Below are positions 12,209 to 14,731 of a stretch of DNA of 14,731 nt, in pieces. The DNA lies in NCBI GenBank assembly GCA_002440045.1, contig DJRI01000072.1:1-14731 (forward strand). The letters are read 5' to 3'. This stretch comes from Ruminococcaceae bacterium UBA6364 (GTDB lineage Bacteria; Bacillota; Clostridia; Oscillospirales; Acutalibacteraceae). How positions within the stretch are numbered: position 1 is the first letter of the stretch; each line of letters starts with the position of its first letter. The notes under the pieces were generated by a model. That model was not told the DNA's origin, did no database searches, and was given only the letters and a program-made list of their open reading frames with translations. A program made the position numbers and the translations under genes.

Positions 12209-14659
12209 ATGGGTACAAAACCGCTGAAAATTATTAAAAAGAACTTTAAAAAGTACAGAACAAACGCTTTTTTCAAAGCAAAATTTGTCTACACAAAGTT
12301 CTATGAAACGCTTTCCGTCGAAGAAAACACCGTGCTTGTTCAGTCATACGGTGCAACGGGCATTAACGGCAGTCCGTTTTACATAGTAAAGGAGCTTTGC
12401 AACAATCCCGATTATGCCGACCTTTCGATTTTTGTAGTCGCAAAAAAGGATAACGAAAACAGCATACTTGAACTTCTTCAAAAAAACGGCTGCGGCAAGG
12501 TAAAAACCGTTATTTTCAACAGCAGCGAATACTGCAAGCTGCTTGCTTCCGCAAAATATTTGATAAACAATTCCACATTTCCGACCTACTATATAAAAAA
12601 GCCCGGTCAGATTTATCTCAACACCTGGCACGGCACGCCGCTTAAAGCTCTCGGACGGCAAATTAAAAATGCGCCGAACGAAATAGGCAATACGCAGCGA
12701 AATTTCATAATGTCGGATTATTTGCTTTATCCCAACAAATTCACATTTGAGGCGATGAAGCGCGACTATATGCTCGGCAATTTCTTTAAGGGCGAGTATA
12801 TCCTCTCGGGCTATCCGCGCAACGAAATATTTTTTGACAGCGCTTCAAGAGAACGCATAATCGAAGAAATGGGGCTTGAGGGCAAAAAAATAATCGTTTT
12901 TATGCCCACCTGGAAAGGCTCTCTTGTTTCAAAAAACATCGACGAGCAAATCGTTTATGCAAAACACGCGCTTTATGAAATGGACGCCCACCTTGATGAC
13001 GATACGGTTGTTTTCGTAAAACTCCACAGCCTTGTAACAAAAGGTCTCAATTTCAACTCGTTTAAAAGAATATTCAGCGTTCCCTCAGAATATGAAACAT
13101 ATGAGTTTTTAAACGCTGCCGACTGTCTTGTTACGGACTATTCAAGCGTATTTTGGGATTTTGCAAACACCGGCAAAAAAATTGTTCTTTATGCATACGA
13201 TTTCGATAAATATTTAAGCGAAAAAGGTATGTATATCGATATGAAAACGCTGCCGTTCCCCATCGTATACAACTCTGCAGAGCTTATAAACGAGCTTAAA
13301 AATCTTGACGATTATAAGCCATACAAAGAAGAGCTTTCGTCATATCTTGAATATGACTCGCCCGACGCTTCAAAAAAGCTGTGCGCATATATTTTTGCAC
13401 GCAAAAAGTCGGACGGTATGGATATTATAAAGGGCTCAACATTTGCAAACAACAAAGAAAACGTGCTTATGTTTGCCGGCGCGCTTTTAAAGAACGGCAT
13501 AACAACGGCGTTTAAAAACCTTGTCAGCACCCTTAATTCTTCGGGCGGACCCGAAAGAAACTATATCATCACATTTTATCAAAAGCGTGTAGAGCAAAAC
13601 AAAAGCGTTATTTTTGAATTTGCAAACAACGATTATATAGTCATACAAGGTCCTAAGGACGTTACCCTTTTTGAAGCCGTAATTCAATTTTTGTTCTTGC
13701 GGCTCAACATCAAAACAAAGCACATTCTTAAAATAATCAAGCGCATAAATGCGCGCGAAATAAAAAGAGTTTATCCGGGAATAGACTTTTCCTACTGCAT
13801 AAACTTTTCGGGTTATGAATCCGGATTTTTCAATATGTCATACGGTCTTGACTGCAAAAAATTCGTTTGGGTTCACAACAATATGTATGCCGAAGCCGAC
13901 AAAAAGCAGAATTTCCACATCAACTCTTTAAAACTCGGCTACAGCGAAGCTTCAAAAATAGCCGTCGTAAGAGAGAGCTTAAAAGAAGAGCTTACTTCTT
14001 ACGTCAAGCCCTCGGAGCGTAACAAGCTTTGCGTTGTTCACAACCAGAACGATATTGAGGGCATTAAAACCAAAGCCGAGCTGCCGATTGAATTTAACGA
14101 CGACACGTTCTGCAGCGTTTCTTTAAGCGAGCTTGAAGCCGTCCTTGACAGCGACTGCGAAAAATTCATCAACATTGCAAGATTCTCTGTTGAAAAAGGT
14201 CTTGACCGACTTATTTCGGCTTTTGCAAAATACAGAAGCGAAACAAATCCCGACGCCCATCTTATAATCGTCGGCGGCTACGGCAAGGAGTTCCAAAAAA
14301 CTCTTGAGCTTGCCGAAGAATTGGGCGAGGGTCATATAATTATTGTAAAATCAATTTCAAATCCCTATCCCATTCTTAAAAAATGCGGCGCGTTTGTTCT
14401 TTCGTCTCATTACGAGGGTCTTCCCATGACGATTATCGAAGCGCTCATTCTCGGCGTTCCGGTATTTTCAACAAACATTCCCGGCCCGCGCGAGTTCCTT
14501 GAAAAGGGCTACGGCACACTTGTGGAGGATTCCGAAAACGGCATTGCCTGCGGCTTTAAGGCATATCACAACGGTACGCTTAAAGCGAGCGTTGAGTTTG
14601 ACGCGGAAGAATTTAACCGCAACGCGCTTAAAGAATATTATTCGCTTTTTGACGATTGA
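12209..14659 (+). CDS. Two-domain enzyme: CDP-glycerol glycerophosphotransferase fused to GT4 glycosyltransferase
   Basis: An 816-residue protein. Residues about 1-395 are a TagB/TagF-like glycerophosphotransferase domain with TWHGTPLKALG (139-149), SGYPRNE (200-206), PTWKGS (233-238), KLHS (271-274) and VTDYSSVFWDFA (308-319). Residues about 417-816 are a GT-B glycosyltransferase of family GT4: an N-terminal lobe from NVLMFAGALLKNGITTAF, then ARFSVEKGLDRLISAF (657-672), IIVGGYG (686-692), and the EX7E motif E736 to E744 in SSHYEGLPMTIIEALILG. It probably adds both a glycerol-phosphate-type unit and a nucleotide-sugar-derived hexose to one envelope polymer. The order and substrates are inferred. 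The ATG has AAGGGGA (12197-12203). There is no signal peptide, so it acts on the cytoplasmic side. The upstream 56-nt gap holds a small AAGCTG-A-CAGCTT palindrome (12180-12192). Confidence 0.85.
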   Translation: MGTKPLKIIKKNFKKYRTNAFFKAKFVYTKFYETLSVEENTVLVQSYGATGINGSPFYIVKELCNNPDYADLSIFVVAKKDNENSILELLQKNGCGKVKTVIFNSSEYCKLLASAKYLINNSTFPTYYIKKPGQIYLNTWHGTPLKALGRQIKNAPNEIGNTQRNFIMSDYLLYPNKFTFEAMKRDYMLGNFFKGEYILSGYPRNEIFFDSASRERIIEEMGLEGKKIIVFMPTWKGSLVSKNIDEQIVYAKHALYEMDAHLDDDTVVFVKLHSLVTKGLNFNSFKRIFSVPSEYETYEFLNAADCLVTDYSSVFWDFANTGKKIVLYAYDFDKYLSEKGMYIDMKTLPFPIVYNSAELINELKNLDDYKPYKEELSSYLEYDSPDASKKLCAYIFARKKSDGMDIIKGSTFANNKENVLMFAGALLKNGITTAFKNLVSTLNSSGGPERNYIITFYQKRVEQNKSVIFEFANNDYIVIQGPKDVTLFEAVIQFLFLRLNIKTKHILKIIKRINAREIKRVYPGIDFSYCINFSGYESGFFNMSYGLDCKKFVWVHNNMYAEADKKQNFHINSLKLGYSEASKIAVVRESLKEELTSYVKPSERNKLCVVHNQNDIEGIKTKAELPIEFNDDTFCSVSLSELEAVLDSDCEKFINIARFSVEKGLDRLISAFAKYRSETNPDAHLIIVGGYGKEFQKTLELAEELGEGHIIIVKSISNPYPILKKCGAFVLSSHYEGLPMTIIEALILGVPVFSTNIPGPREFLEKGYGTLVEDSENGIACGFKAYHNGTLKASVEFDAEEFNRNALKEYYSLFDD

Positions 14660-14685
14660 TAAAATCGACTGCTTTTAAAAATAAT
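14656..14685 (+). promoter_or_regulatory. Candidate promoter of the last, partial gene
   Basis: TTGATA (14656-14661), an 18-nt spacer and AATAAT (14680-14685), each 5/6 to consensus. The -35 overlaps the stop codon of the upstream gene. The AT-rich context lowers confidence. Confidence 0.35.
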
Positions 14686-14704
14686 TTGTATCGGAGGTTT
14701 TACG

Positions 14705-14731
14705 GTGAGCTTGCAGGAATCGGGCGAAATG
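14705..14731 (+). CDS. Start of a gene, possibly a DtxR/MntR-family metal-dependent repressor (partial)
   Basis: Nine codons from GTG 14705 to the window edge read MSLQESGEM. GGAGG (14693-14697) lies 7 nt upstream, a strong SD. Many DtxR/MntR-type metal-dependent repressors begin with an L/I-Q/H-E-S-x-E-x-YLE stretch, and this fits the first part of it. Nine residues are too few to prove the family, so the gene start is well supported while the product is a guess. Confidence 0.4.

Overview
The window looks like chromosomal DNA of an anaerobic Clostridia-type Firmicute, probably an uncultured gut or rumen member of the Oscillospirales/Ruminococcaceae sphere. The evidence is LuxS, a ZapA of the Firmicute type, a dockerin-bearing secreted hydrolase, TagB/TagF-like glycerophosphotransferases, purine-rich Shine-Dalgarno (SD) sites, and sigma-A-like promoters with 17-bp spacers. 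Genes are tightly packed. No RNA gene, CRISPR array, insertion sequence or prophage gene was seen.

Layout. (1) Positions 2-854, + strand: the 3' end of a Gfo/Idh/MocA oxidoreductase, then a TVP38/DedA-type membrane protein. The likely terminator of this unit lies inside the 3' end of the convergent gene. (2) Positions 848-3169, - strand: a CPBP (CAAX-type) membrane protease with an Asn/Gln/Gly-rich repeat tail, followed 3 nt later by one continuous reading frame encoding TadA (tRNA A34 deaminase) joined to LuxS (S-ribosylhomocysteine lyase, AI-2 synthase). A good promoter lies at 3209-3237. (3) Positions 3361-5540, + strand: zapA-dut-mnmE from a promoter at 3283-3311. (4) Positions 5646-10800, + strand: an apparent second operon with its own promoter (5574-5602). 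It holds a secreted alpha/beta hydrolase with a dockerin, a cytoplasmic family 2 glycoside hydrolase, trmO (m6t6A37 tRNA methyltransferase), and a FliB-like Cys-rich protein. (5) Positions 10905-14659, + strand: two CDP-glycerol glycerophosphotransferase-family proteins, the second fused to a GT4 glycosyltransferase, behind a promoter at 10815-10843 and a leader hairpin. (6) From 14705: the first nine codons of what may be a DtxR/MntR-type metal-dependent repressor.

How the genes relate. Three anticodon-loop tRNA modification enzymes (TadA, MnmE, TrmO) sit within about 9 kb among housekeeping genes (ZapA, dUTPase). The accessory part concerns the cell envelope and sugars: the dockerin hydrolase, the GH2 enzyme, and the glycerol-phosphate polymer/glycan assembly pair. 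The most unusual object is the TadA-LuxS fusion. It joins an essential translation enzyme to the activated-methyl-cycle/AI-2 enzyme, and it retains a strong internal SD and ATG exactly at the luxS start, so free LuxS could also be made. The join runs through an A7 tract, so a single-base error there would convert the fusion into two overlapping genes; this should be checked first.
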